In this document: positions 25,369-33,894 of the stretch, one piece after another | How the letters are laid out: every line of letters starts with the position of its first letter | How positions within the stretch are numbered: position 1 is the stretch's first letter | Program-made: the position numbers and the translations under genes | Assembly (NCBI GenBank): GCA_902497065.1 | Contig: CABVDH010000003.1 | Coordinates: 108,163-172,162, forward strand | Direction of reading: 5' to 3' | Source: an uncultured Collinsella sp. | GTDB taxonomy: Bacteria; Actinomycetota; Coriobacteriia; Coriobacteriales; Coriobacteriaceae | DNA: 64,000 nt | Notes under the pieces: model-generated | Told to the model about the DNA's origin: nothing | Database searches by the model: none | The model's input: the letters and a program-made list of their open reading frames with translations, nothing else

Positions 25369-26391
25369 ATGATTGCAATTTTAAAGCAGAGCGCCAGCGA
25401 CGAGGCCGTAAGCCATATCGTCAGCTGGATTGAGAAAAAGGGTCTGAAGACCGATGTCTCGCGCGGCGAGAACGAGACGATCATCGGCCTGGTGGGCGAT
25501 ACGACCAAGATCGACCCGTTCCTGCTCGAGTCCATGGATGTCGTCGAGCGCGTGCAGCGCGTCTCCGAGCCTTTTAAGCGCGCCAACCGCAAGTTCCACC
25601 CCGAGGACTCCGTCATCGACTGCGGCCACGGCGTCAAGATCGGCGGCGACCAGTTCCAGGTCATCGCCGGTCCCTGCTCCGTCGAGGGCGAGAACCTCAT
25701 CCGCATCGCACGCCGCGTGAAGGCCGCCGGTGCCACGATGCTGCGCGGTGGCGCCTACAAGCCCCGCACCTCCCCCTACGCCTACCAGGGCATGGGCCCT
25801 GCCGGCCTCGACCTGCTGTGCGAGGCGTCTGCCGAGCTCGACATGCCGATCGTCACCGAGATCATGGACCCGCGCGACGTGCAGGTCTTCCTTGACAAGA
25901 AGATTGACGTCATGCAGATCGGCGCCCGTAACGCCCAGAACTTCCCCCTGCTCAAGGAGGTCGGCAAGACCAAGACTCCGATCTTGCTTAAGCGCGGCAT
26001 GTCCGGCACGATCGACGAACTGCTCATGGCAGCCGAGTACATCATGAGCGAGGGCAACGACAACGTCATCCTGTGCGAGCGCGGCATCCGCACCTTCGAG
26101 ACCCGCACCCGCAACACCTTCGACCTCAACGCCGTGCCGGTGCTGCACCACTTGTCGCACCTGCCTGTCGTTGCCGACCCCAGCCACGCCACCGGCTACA
26201 CCCGCTACGTAGAACCCATGGCACTCGCCGCGACCGCCTGCGGTGCCAACGGCCTGGAGATCGAGGTCCACGACGAGCCGAGCCGTGCCTGGTCCGACGG
26301 CGCCCAGGCCCTCACCCCCGATCAGTTCGACGACACCATGCGCCGCATCCGAGCCATCCGCGAGGTTGTCTGCCAAGAGACCATGGAGTAG
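25369..26391 (+). CDS. aroF: 3-deoxy-7-phosphoheptulonate synthase (DAHP synthase, type I beta)
   Basis: This enzyme catalyses the first shikimate step, joining PEP and erythrose-4-phosphate. The 340-residue protein has an N-terminal ferredoxin-like regulatory domain (residues 1-70, like that mediating Tyr/Phe feedback in Thermotoga) followed by a barrel with VIAGPCSVEG, LRGGAYKPRTSPYAYQG, ILLKRGMSGTIDE, ILCERGIRTFETRTRNTFD and VADPSHATG. The ATG at 25369 was chosen over an upstream in-frame ATG because of GAGGTGAGAGG just before it and the family N-terminus. It is the first gene of an eight-gene aro operon. Confidence 0.96.
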   Translation: MIAILKQSASDEAVSHIVSWIEKKGLKTDVSRGENETIIGLVGDTTKIDPFLLESMDVVERVQRVSEPFKRANRKFHPEDSVIDCGHGVKIGGDQFQVIAGPCSVEGENLIRIARRVKAAGATMLRGGAYKPRTSPYAYQGMGPAGLDLLCEASAELDMPIVTEIMDPRDVQVFLDKKIDVMQIGARNAQNFPLLKEVGKTKTPILLKRGMSGTIDELLMAAEYIMSEGNDNVILCERGIRTFETRTRNTFDLNAVPVLHHLSHLPVVADPSHATGYTRYVEPMALAATACGANGLEIEVHDEPSRAWSDGAQALTPDQFDDTMRRIRAIREVVCQETME

Positions 26392-26394
26392 CCC

Positions 26395-27309
26395 ATGGGT
26401 ACGGTGAGAAACGCGCGCGTTAACCAGGGCGGCCCCAAGTGCGCCGGTATCGTCGGCCTTGGCCTCATCGGCGGTAGCTTTGCCCGCGGCTATGCGCAGG
26501 CGGGCGTCCGCGTGCTGGCCTGGGACCCCGATGACGATGTCATGACGGCCGCCAGCATGGGCACCGTTGCCGGCGAGCTCAACGACAAGACACTCGGCGA
26601 ATGCGACATCATCGTCCTGGCTTGCTACCCCGAGGCCTGCATCGAGTGGCTCGAGACGCATGCCCAGGCCCTCGCCGACGCCACCGACACCGAGGCCATC
26701 ATGGGTCCCGTGGTGATCGACACGGTGGGCGTCAAAGGCATCGTGTGCGAGCGCGCCTTTGAGCTTGCCCGCGAGCACGGCTTTTACTTTGTGGGTGCGC
26801 ACCCCATGGCGGGCACGCAGTACTCGGGCTACGCTCACTCCCGTGCCGACCTGTTCCAGGGCGCCCCGCTGGTGCTCGTACCGCCCGCGGTGGACGATGC
26901 GCTCAAGCTGGAGCTTTTGGGCCAGGTGCGCGAGATGGTGCGCCCCTTGGGCTTTGGCAAGTTCAGCGTGACCAGCGCCGCCGAACACGACCGCGTCATC
27001 GCCTTCACGAGCCAGCTTGCGCACGTGGTATCCAACGCCTACGTCAAGAGCCCCACCGCCCAGGTCCACCACGGCTTTTCGGCCGGAAGCTACCGCGATC
27101 TCACCCGTGTGGCGCACCTCAATCCTCAGATGTGGTCCGAGCTTATGATCGACGACGCCGATGCGCTCGCCTTCGAGATCGACCATCTTATCGAATCGCT
27201 CGGCGCCTACAGCCGCGCCCTTAAGGACCGCGACCAGCGCTATCTGGAGAATCTCCTTGCCGAGGGCGACCGCATCAAGCGCGCGCTCGACGACGAGGCC
27301 TCCCACTAG
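26395..27309 (+). CDS. tyrA: Prephenate dehydrogenase
   Basis: TyrA oxidatively decarboxylates prephenate to 4-hydroxyphenylpyruvate for tyrosine. The 304-residue protein has the NAD site GIVGLGLIGGSFARGYAQAG, the substrate segment VGAHPMAGTQYSGYAHSRAD and PTAQVHHGFSAGSYRDLTRV. It has neither a fused chorismate mutase nor a C-terminal ACT domain, so tyrosine control may act elsewhere (DAHP synthase or leader). It starts 3 bases after the aroF stop. Confidence 0.94.
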   Translation: MGTVRNARVNQGGPKCAGIVGLGLIGGSFARGYAQAGVRVLAWDPDDDVMTAASMGTVAGELNDKTLGECDIIVLACYPEACIEWLETHAQALADATDTEAIMGPVVIDTVGVKGIVCERAFELAREHGFYFVGAHPMAGTQYSGYAHSRADLFQGAPLVLVPPAVDDALKLELLGQVREMVRPLGFGKFSVTSAAEHDRVIAFTSQLAHVVSNAYVKSPTAQVHHGFSAGSYRDLTRVAHLNPQMWSELMIDDADALAFEIDHLIESLGAYSRALKDRDQRYLENLLAEGDRIKRALDDEASH

Positions 27310-27345
27310 ACCACCTATCACGCCAGGTCGAAAGGACCGAAGCTT

Positions 27346-28452
27346 ATGGCGATTACCATCGATATCAACACTGCACGCCCCTACCAAGTGCATGTTGGCA
27401 CGTTTTTGCTGGAGCAGGCGGGACCGCTCGTTCGCGCCACTGCCGGCGGCACCAAGGCCGTCATCGTGACGGACACCAACGTGGGCCCGCTCTACCAGAT
27501 GCCCGTTAAGCAGAGCCTGGAGGCGTCAGGCTACGAGGCGAGCATCTGCACCTTCGAGGCCGGCGAGGCCCATAAGCGCGCCGAAACCTATGTTGCCATT
27601 TTGGAGTTTGTGGCCGAGCACGAGCTTTCGCGCTCCGACGTGATCGTGGCACTCGGCGGCGGCGTCGTGGGCGACGTGGCGGGCTTTGTGGCCGCCACCT
27701 ACATGCGCGGCTGCAAGTTTGTGCAGATCCCGACGAGCCTGCTCGCCATGGTGGATTCATCGGTGGGCGGCAAGACGGCCATCGACCTAGCTGCTGGCAA
27801 GAACTTGGCCGGCGCCTTTTGGCAGCCGAGCGTGGTTATCGCCGACGTGGGGTGCCTGGCCACCCTCACGCCCGAGCAGTTCGCCGACGGCTGCGGCGAG
27901 GTCGTCAAGCACGCCGTGATCGCCGACCCGGAGCTTTTCGCCGAGCTGGAGAAGACCCCGCTCACGCTGGAGCTGCTCAACCGCGATGTGGCCCGCGTAG
28001 CGCTCATCATCGCCCGCAACATCGACATCAAGCGCGCCGTGGTCGTTGCCGACGAGCGCGAGACCAACCAACGCAAGCTGCTCAACTTTGGACACAGCGC
28101 CGGACACGCCGTCGAGGCCTGCGAGCACTTTGAGCTCGGGCACGGCAACTGCGTGTCGATCGGCATGGGCATCATCACGCGCGCCGCAGCCCTGCACGGC
28201 GTCTGCGATGCCGCACTGCCCGGTCGTATTGAGGAGCTCTGCGCCCGCCACGGCCTCAAGACCCGCTGCGAGCTTTCCGCCGATGCCGTCTTTACCGAGG
28301 CGCTCCACGACAAGAAGCGCGCGGGCGACACCATCGACCTGGTGATTCCGCACGGCATTGGCCGCTGCAGCATCGACCGCACGCCGCTTTCCACTTTCCA
28401 CGAACTCATTGCCGAGGGCCTCGGCCAGAAGGGAGACGCATCCGCATGCTAG
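27346..28452 (+). CDS. aroB: 3-dehydroquinate synthase
   Basis: AroB converts DAHP to 3-dehydroquinate using NAD+ and a divalent metal. The 368-residue protein has ALGGGVVGDVAGFVAATYMR, QIPTSLLAMVDSSVGGKTAI, CGEVVKHAVIADPELF and LNFGHSAGHAVEACEHF, including the metal-binding Glu and His residues. GAAAGGACC precedes the ATG. The end overlaps aroA by 7 bases. Confidence 0.97.
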   Translation: MAITIDINTARPYQVHVGTFLLEQAGPLVRATAGGTKAVIVTDTNVGPLYQMPVKQSLEASGYEASICTFEAGEAHKRAETYVAILEFVAEHELSRSDVIVALGGGVVGDVAGFVAATYMRGCKFVQIPTSLLAMVDSSVGGKTAIDLAAGKNLAGAFWQPSVVIADVGCLATLTPEQFADGCGEVVKHAVIADPELFAELEKTPLTLELLNRDVARVALIIARNIDIKRAVVVADERETNQRKLLNFGHSAGHAVEACEHFELGHGNCVSIGMGIITRAAALHGVCDAALPGRIEELCARHGLKTRCELSADAVFTEALHDKKRAGDTIDLVIPHGIGRCSIDRTPLSTFHELIAEGLGQKGDASAC

Positions 28453-29765
28453 CCCGCATCACCCCGTCCCCGCTTAAGGGCACCGTTCCTGCCATCGCGT
28501 CCAAGTCGATGGCGCATCGCCTGATCATCTGCGCTGCACTTGCCAACGGCGAGACACACGTCACCTGCAACACCACCTGCGCCGACATCGAGGCCACGGT
28601 GCGTTGCCTTACGGCCCTGGGCGCTCGCATCGAGACCGTCGAGGACGGCTTCCAGGTCCACCCCACCATGAAGAGTATTGAGTTTGGCCTGCTCAAAGCA
28701 CTTGCCGGCGGCACGCTCGACTGCGGCGAGAGTGGCTCCACGCTGCGCTTTATGTTGCCCGTCGCCTGCGCGCTGGGCGCAGAAGCAACTTTTGTGGGTC
28801 AGGGACGCTTAGGCGCCCGCCCGCTGTCCCCGCTCTCGGACGAGATTATCGCCGCCGGCTGCGACCTGCAGGGCCTGGGCGGTTTTCCGCTCAAGACGAG
28901 CGGACGCATGCGCCCGGGCACCTTTGTGCTGCCGGGCAACGTGAGCTCCCAGTACATCTCGGGCCTGCTGCTGGCAGCCCCGTTACTCGCCCAGCCCTCC
29001 TGTGTGCAGGTAACGGGCCTCATCGAGAGCCGCCCCTACATTAACCTGACCATCCAGGCCATGAAGGCCTTTGGCGTCGAGGTCAACGTCGAGCGTATTC
29101 CCGCCAGGGACGGCCAGCCCGAGGTCACGAACTTCCGCGTGAGCAGTGGCTCGTATCGCACGCCCGGCAACGTGGCCGTCGAGGGCGACTGGTCCAACGC
29201 TGCCTTTTGGCTGTGTGCCGGCGCCATCGGCACCGACCCCATCACCGTCGAAGGTGTGTCCCTGAGCTCCGCGCAGGGCGACCGCAACGTGCTTGCCGCG
29301 CTTTCGCGCTTTGGCGCCCGCATCGTGCGCTCCACCAACGCCGCCACCGTGCAGTCCGACAAGCTTGCCGGCTTTGAGATGAGTGCCCACGACATTCCCG
29401 ACCTGGTGCCCGCTATCTCGGCCGTGGCCTCGCTGGCACAGGGCCGCACGTTCATCCGTGACTGTGCGCGCCTGCGCATCAAGGAATCTGACCGTCTGGT
29501 CACCACCACCCGCGAGCTCACCGCGCTGGGCGCACAGGTGCGCATCGCCGGTGACGACCTCATCATCAAGGGCGTCGATGCCCTTACCGGCGGCGAGGTC
29601 GATTCGCACAACGACCACCGCATCGCCATGATGGCCGCCATCGCCGCGAGCCGCGCCACCGGCGAGGTCGTGATCCACGGCGCCGAGGCCGTCAACAAGT
29701 CCTATCCCGATTTCTTCGACCACTACCGCCTGCTGGGCGGCAAGGTCACGCTCGAGGAGGAATAG
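28446..29765 (+). CDS. aroA: 3-phosphoshikimate 1-carboxyvinyltransferase (EPSP synthase)
   Basis: AroA transfers enolpyruvate from PEP to shikimate-3-phosphate. In the 439-residue protein SKSMAHRLIICAALANGETH is the first substrate motif, LDCGESGSTLRFMLPVACAL the second, GNVSSQYISGLLLAAPLLAQ the third, and IKESDRLVTTTRELTALGAQ with DSHNDHRIAMMAAIA the C-terminal domain. The ATG lies inside the aroB end (7-base overlap), implying translational coupling. Confidence 0.97.
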   Translation: MLARITPSPLKGTVPAIASKSMAHRLIICAALANGETHVTCNTTCADIEATVRCLTALGARIETVEDGFQVHPTMKSIEFGLLKALAGGTLDCGESGSTLRFMLPVACALGAEATFVGQGRLGARPLSPLSDEIIAAGCDLQGLGGFPLKTSGRMRPGTFVLPGNVSSQYISGLLLAAPLLAQPSCVQVTGLIESRPYINLTIQAMKAFGVEVNVERIPARDGQPEVTNFRVSSGSYRTPGNVAVEGDWSNAAFWLCAGAIGTDPITVEGVSLSSAQGDRNVLAALSRFGARIVRSTNAATVQSDKLAGFEMSAHDIPDLVPAISAVASLAQGRTFIRDCARLRIKESDRLVTTTRELTALGAQVRIAGDDLIIKGVDALTGGEVDSHNDHRIAMMAAIAASRATGEVVIHGAEAVNKSYPDFFDHYRLLGGKVTLEEE

Positions 29766-29766
29766 C

Positions 29767-30864
29767 ATGTCCTCGACCTTTGGCAACGTTTTACATCTGA
29801 GCATTTTCGGCCAGTCGCACTCCCCTGCTATCGGCTGCTCACTCGATGGCATTCCCGCCGGCATTGCCATTGACCAGGAGCAGCTGCAGGCCTTTTTGGA
29901 CCGTCGCGCCCCCGGTCGCGACGAGACCGCGACCAAGCGCCGCGAGGCCGACGCCGCGCATATCATTGCCGGTGTGGTCGATGGACACACCACCGGCGCA
30001 CCCATAGCCGCAATTATCGAGAACACCAACACGCGCTCCAAGGACTATTCCGAGCTGCGCCGCAAACCACGCCCCGGGCACGCAGACTTTCCCGCGCGCG
30101 TGAAGTACCACAACATGCATGACGTCGCCGGCGGCGGACACTTCTCCGGCCGCTTGACGGCCCCCCTGTGCATCGCCGGCGGCATCGCGCTGCAGGCACT
30201 CGAGGCCCGCGGCATTCAGGTCATGGCGCACGTCGCGCAGATCGGCGGCATCTCCGACCTGCCCATGGACGACATGGTCTATCGCGAGGCCGACCGCAAG
30301 GCGATCCTTACGAACAACCTGCCCTGCATCGACGCAGCGGCCGCCGGTCGCATGCGCGAGGAGATTCTGGCCGCGCGCGACGAGCTCGACAGTATCGGCG
30401 GCATCGTGGAGTGCGGCATCTACGGGCTTCCCGCGGGCATCGGCGACCCCATGTTCGACGGCATCGAGAACCGCATCGCGCAGATTGCGTTTGGCATTCC
30501 CGCCGTAAAGGGCGTGGAGTTTGGCATGGGCTTTGCCGTGGCCGCCATGCGCGGCAGCGAGAACAACGACCCGTACCGCGTTGATGCCGAGACCGGCGAG
30601 ATCGAGGTCGAGTCCAATAACGCCGGCGGCATCCTGGGCGGCATCTCCACCGGCGCGCCCGTCATGTGGCGCATGGCCGTAAAGCCGACGCCCTCCATTG
30701 GCCGCGAGCAGCAGACCGTAGACATGGACGCTATGGAAAATGCCGAGCTCTCGGTGCACGGCCGTCACGATCCCTGCATCGTCCCCCGAGCCGTCCCCGT
30801 AGCCGAGGCAGCCGCGGCGCTCGCGATTTGGGACGCCCTCCTCGAGGACGCCGCCCAGCTCTAA
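29767..30864 (+). CDS. aroC: Chorismate synthase
   Basis: AroC forms chorismate by anti-1,4 elimination using reduced FMN. The 365-residue protein has FGQSHSPAIGCSLDGIPAGI, DRRAPGRDETATKRREADAA, RPRPGHADF-like RKPRPGHADFPARVKYHNMH, AGGGHFSGRLTAPLCIAGGI and GRHDPCIVPRAVPVAEAAAA. It follows aroA by one base, after GAGGAGG. Confidence 0.97.
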   Translation: MSSTFGNVLHLSIFGQSHSPAIGCSLDGIPAGIAIDQEQLQAFLDRRAPGRDETATKRREADAAHIIAGVVDGHTTGAPIAAIIENTNTRSKDYSELRRKPRPGHADFPARVKYHNMHDVAGGGHFSGRLTAPLCIAGGIALQALEARGIQVMAHVAQIGGISDLPMDDMVYREADRKAILTNNLPCIDAAAAGRMREEILAARDELDSIGGIVECGIYGLPAGIGDPMFDGIENRIAQIAFGIPAVKGVEFGMGFAVAAMRGSENNDPYRVDAETGEIEVESNNAGGILGGISTGAPVMWRMAVKPTPSIGREQQTVDMDAMENAELSVHGRHDPCIVPRAVPVAEAAAALAIWDALLEDAAQL

Positions 30865-30917
30865 CCCGACTCACCTGGGTTGCCTGCCAACTCAGCCGTT
30901 ACGTGAAAGGGGCCTCC

Positions 30918-32063
30918 ATGGACCTTGCTGACATCCGCCAGGCCATCGATGGCATCGACACCACGCTCCTCAACAGCTTTGTCGAGCGCATGGACATTGC
31001 CACCGAAGTCGCCAAGTCAAAAATCGAGATGGGCAAGGCCGTCTTCGACCCCGCCCGCGAGCGCTCCAAGCTCAACAACCTCGCCAGCCGCGCGCCCGAG
31101 CGCTACGAGGCACAGACCATCGCCCTGTTCCGCCTCCTCATGAGCATGAGCAAGGCCGAGCAGCAGCGCTACATCAACGAGCTCAAGGGCATCACCGTCT
31201 CGCAAAAGGCACACGCCACGGCTGCAGCCTCCGACACGCCCTTCCCTCAAACGGCCACCGTCGCCTGCCAGGGCGTGGAAGGTGCCTATAGCCAGATCGC
31301 CGCGTGCAAACTCTTCGACGTGCCCGACATCGCGTTTTTCGAGACCTTCGAAGGCGTCATGCGCGCTGTGCGCGACGGCTTCTGCGAGTTTGGCGTGCTG
31401 CCCATCGAGAACTCCACCGCCGGATCGGTCAACGCCGTCTACGACCTGCTCGCCCAGTTCGATTTCCACATCGTGCGTTCGCTGCGACTCAAGATCGACC
31501 ACAACCTGCTCGTCAAGCCCGGCACCAAGCTCGCCGACGTGCGCCAGGTCTACAGCCACGGCCAAGCCATTGCCCAGTGTGCCGGCTTTATCGAGTCCCA
31601 CGACCTGCACGCCACCAAGTACCCAAACACGGCCATGTCGGCCGAGATGGTCGCCAACTCCGAGCGCACCGACGTCGCCGCCATCGCCTCGCGCAGCTGT
31701 GCCACGCTGTATGGCCTCGAGGTGCTGGAGCCCAATATCCAAGACTCGGACAACAACTACACGCGCTTTGTCGTCATCAGCCGCGAGCCGCGCGTCTACC
31801 CCGGCGCTAATCGCACCTCGTTCATGATCACCACGGCCAACGAGCCGGGCGCCCTCTATCGCGTGCTCGAGCGCTTCTACGCACTCAACATCAACCTGAT
31901 CAAGCTCGAGAGCCGCCCCATCCCCGGCCGCGACTTTGAGTTTATGTTCTACTTTGATCTGGACTGCCCCTTTGGCAGCAAGGCCCTCGACGACCTGCTC
32001 GATTCTATCGACGACGTGTGCGAGAGCTTCACCTACTTTGGTAGCTACACGGAGGTGCTCTAG
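30918..32063 (+). CDS. pheA: Bifunctional chorismate mutase/prephenate dehydratase
   Basis: This fusion carries chorismate to phenylpyruvate. The 381-residue protein has an AroQ-type mutase at residues 1-85 (IRQAIDGIDTTLLNSFVERM), prephenate dehydratase at about 110-290 (VEGAYSQIAACKLF, GVLPIENSTAGSVNAVYDLL, DNNYTRFVVISREP) and an ACT domain at about 300-381 with the Phe-binding ESRP motif (LIKLESRPIPGRDFEFMFYF). The ATG at 30918 with AAAGGGG upstream was chosen; the frame is open further 5' inside aroC. Feedback by Phe is expected from the ACT domain. Confidence 0.96.
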   Translation: MDLADIRQAIDGIDTTLLNSFVERMDIATEVAKSKIEMGKAVFDPARERSKLNNLASRAPERYEAQTIALFRLLMSMSKAEQQRYINELKGITVSQKAHATAAASDTPFPQTATVACQGVEGAYSQIAACKLFDVPDIAFFETFEGVMRAVRDGFCEFGVLPIENSTAGSVNAVYDLLAQFDFHIVRSLRLKIDHNLLVKPGTKLADVRQVYSHGQAIAQCAGFIESHDLHATKYPNTAMSAEMVANSERTDVAAIASRSCATLYGLEVLEPNIQDSDNNYTRFVVISREPRVYPGANRTSFMITTANEPGALYRVLERFYALNINLIKLESRPIPGRDFEFMFYFDLDCPFGSKALDDLLDSIDDVCESFTYFGSYTEVL

Positions 32064-33314
32064 ATGACCGATACCGCTGCATCCCGCCCCTACGGCGTAC
32101 TGGGCCGCGTACTGGGCCACAGCTACACCCCAACCATCTACAAAGAGCTCGCTGGGCTCGAGTACGCGCGTTTTGAGCGCGAGCCCGAGGACCTCGCGGC
32201 CTTTATGACGGGCGACGAGTGGGAGGGCACCAACGTGACCATCCCCTACAAGCGCGCCGTCATGGAGTATCTGGACGAGCTGAGTCCGCTGGCCGAGCGC
32301 ATGGGCAACGTCAACACCATCACACGCCTGCCCGACGGCCGCCTGCGCGGCGACAACACCGACTACTTCGGTTTTCAGTGCCTGGTCGAGGAGCTGGGGG
32401 TTGAGGTTGCCGGCAAGAAGGCCCTCGTACTCGGCGCCACTGGCGGCGCCGGTACCACGGCAAGTATGGTGCTGGAAGACCTGGGCGCCATCGTTGTGCC
32501 CGTGGGTCGCACGAGCGAGGTCAACTACGGCAATCTCGCGCAGCAGTCCGACGCCGCCCTGCTCGTCAACTGCACGCCTGCCGGCATGTTCCCCCACTGC
32601 CCCGACGCGCCTTGCACGCTCGAAGGGCTCGATGCGCTCGAAGGCGTTATCGACATTGTCTACAACCCCGCCCGCACGGGACTCATGCTCGAGGCCGAGC
32701 GCCGCGGTATCCCCTGCATCGGCGGTCTGCTGATGCTCGTGGCCCAGGCGGCACAGGCCGTCGAGCGCTATACCGGCCAGGTCACCCCGCGCGAGCGCAT
32801 CCTGGACGTAACGGAGCGCCTGTCGCGCCAAGAGCAGAACATCGCCCTGATTGGCATGCCGGGCTCGGGCAAAACCCGCGTGGGTGAGCAGATTGCCCTG
32901 CGCACGGGTCGCGAGCACATCGATCTGGACCGCGCCCTCGAGGAGCGTCTGGGCATGCCCTGTGCCGACTATATCGTCGAGCGCGGCGAGGCGGCCTTCC
33001 GCGAGCAGGAGACGGCGGCGCTGTCCGACATCTCCAAGCGCAGCGGCCTGGTGCTCTCCACCGGCGGCGGCGCGGTCACGCGTGACGAGAACTACCCGCT
33101 GCTGCACCAGAACAGCCAGATTGTGATGCTCAACCGCAAGCTCGACGAACTCGCCCACAAGGGCCGCCCCATCACCGCCCGCGATGGCATCGACAAGCTC
33201 GCCGAGCAGCGCATGCCGCGCTACCGCGCCTGGGCCGACCACATCATCGACTCACGCGACAGCGCCGCCAACACCGCCCGCGCCGTCCTCGACACCCTCC
33301 CACCCGCGCTCTAA
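32064..33314 (+). CDS. aroE-aroK: Shikimate dehydrogenase-shikimate kinase fusion
   Basis: One 416-residue chain carries two consecutive pathway enzymes. Residues 1 to about 250 are AroE: GRVLGHSYTPTIYKEL, NVTIPYKRAVMEYLDEL with catalytic K63, GDNTDYFGF with D100, and dinucleotide site LVLGATGGAGTTASMVLEDL. Residues about 258-416 are AroK: Walker A GMPGSGKT (264-271), IDLDRALEERLG, ERGEAAFREQE and LSTGGGAVTRDENY. The junction near VTERLSRQEQNIALIG lacks a long linker. The ATG immediately follows the pheA stop. Confidence 0.96.
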   Translation: MTDTAASRPYGVLGRVLGHSYTPTIYKELAGLEYARFEREPEDLAAFMTGDEWEGTNVTIPYKRAVMEYLDELSPLAERMGNVNTITRLPDGRLRGDNTDYFGFQCLVEELGVEVAGKKALVLGATGGAGTTASMVLEDLGAIVVPVGRTSEVNYGNLAQQSDAALLVNCTPAGMFPHCPDAPCTLEGLDALEGVIDIVYNPARTGLMLEAERRGIPCIGGLLMLVAQAAQAVERYTGQVTPRERILDVTERLSRQEQNIALIGMPGSGKTRVGEQIALRTGREHIDLDRALEERLGMPCADYIVERGEAAFREQETAALSDISKRSGLVLSTGGGAVTRDENYPLLHQNSQIVMLNRKLDELAHKGRPITARDGIDKLAEQRMPRYRAWADHIIDSRDSAANTARAVLDTLPPAL

Positions 33315-33316
33315 CC

Positions 33317-33357
33317 AAAACCACCACAAAGGGGACAGACACCTTTGTGGTGGTTTT
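33317..33357. repeat. Perfect 16-base inverted repeat with GGACAGACA loop (REP-like hairpin or terminator)
   Basis: AAAACCACCACAAAGG (33317-33332) and CCTTTGTGGTGGTTTT (33342-33357) are exact reverse complements around a 9-base loop; the loop and flanks read GGGGACAGACACC. It lies between aroE-aroK and aroQ. The closing TTTT could make it a weak terminator on the + strand. The GGGGACAGACACC core resembles REP-type palindromes known beside RAYT transposases in various bacteria, an inference from memory. Confidence 0.7.
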
Positions 33358-33378
33358 CCAACCGCAAAGGAAGCAACC

Positions 33379-33816
33379 ATGAAAGCACTCGTCATCAACG
33401 GCCCCAACCTCAACATGCTCGGCATTCGCGAGCCGGGCATCTATGGCAGCGACAACTACGACCGCTTAGTGCAGATCTGCCAGGAAGCGGGCGCCGCACA
33501 GGGCTTCGACGAGGTCGAGGTCTTCCAGTCTAACCACGAGGGTAGCATCGTCGACAAGATCCAGGAGGCCTACGGCAAGGTCGACGGCATCGTCATCAAC
33601 CCGGCTGCCTACACGCATACGAGCGTGGCGATCCTCGACGCCCTCAAGGCCGTTGCCATCCCTGCCGTCGAGGTGCACATCAGCGCCGTAGAGACGCGCG
33701 AAGACTTCCGCCAGGTGAGCTATGCACGCCTAGCTTGCTTCGCTACCATCACCGGCGAAGGCCTGCAGGGTTACGCCCACGCGCTGGAGCTGCTGAGGGA
33801 GCATCTGCTACACTAA
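33379..33816 (+). CDS. aroQ: 3-dehydroquinate dehydratase, type II
   Basis: AroQ dehydrates 3-dehydroquinate to 3-dehydroshikimate. The 145-residue protein has ALVINGPNLNMLGIREPGIY (with the flexible catalytic loop Tyr), FQSNHEGSIVDKIQEAYG, VINPAAYTHTSVAILDAL and VEVHISAVETREDFR, canonical type II segments. The ATG at 33379 is preceded by AAAGGAAG. It closes the aro operon after the inverted repeat at 33317-33357. Confidence 0.97.
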   Translation: MKALVINGPNLNMLGIREPGIYGSDNYDRLVQICQEAGAAQGFDEVEVFQSNHEGSIVDKIQEAYGKVDGIVINPAAYTHTSVAILDALKAVAIPAVEVHISAVETREDFRQVSYARLACFATITGEGLQGYAHALELLREHLLH

Positions 33817-33894
33817 TCCTTGGGACTAAATAATCAGGTTTGTTTGTCCCAAAGCTTAAGTAGCTGTCCAATTGACATACAAAGGAGCATATCC

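Noticed and set aside
25381..27393. A 670-codon open frame on the minus strand.
   Set aside because: Antisense to aroF and tyrA, without a ribosome site or recognisable domain.
31017..33242. A 741-codon open frame on the minus strand.
   Set aside because: Antisense to pheA and aroE-aroK; translation is low-complexity and matches no family.
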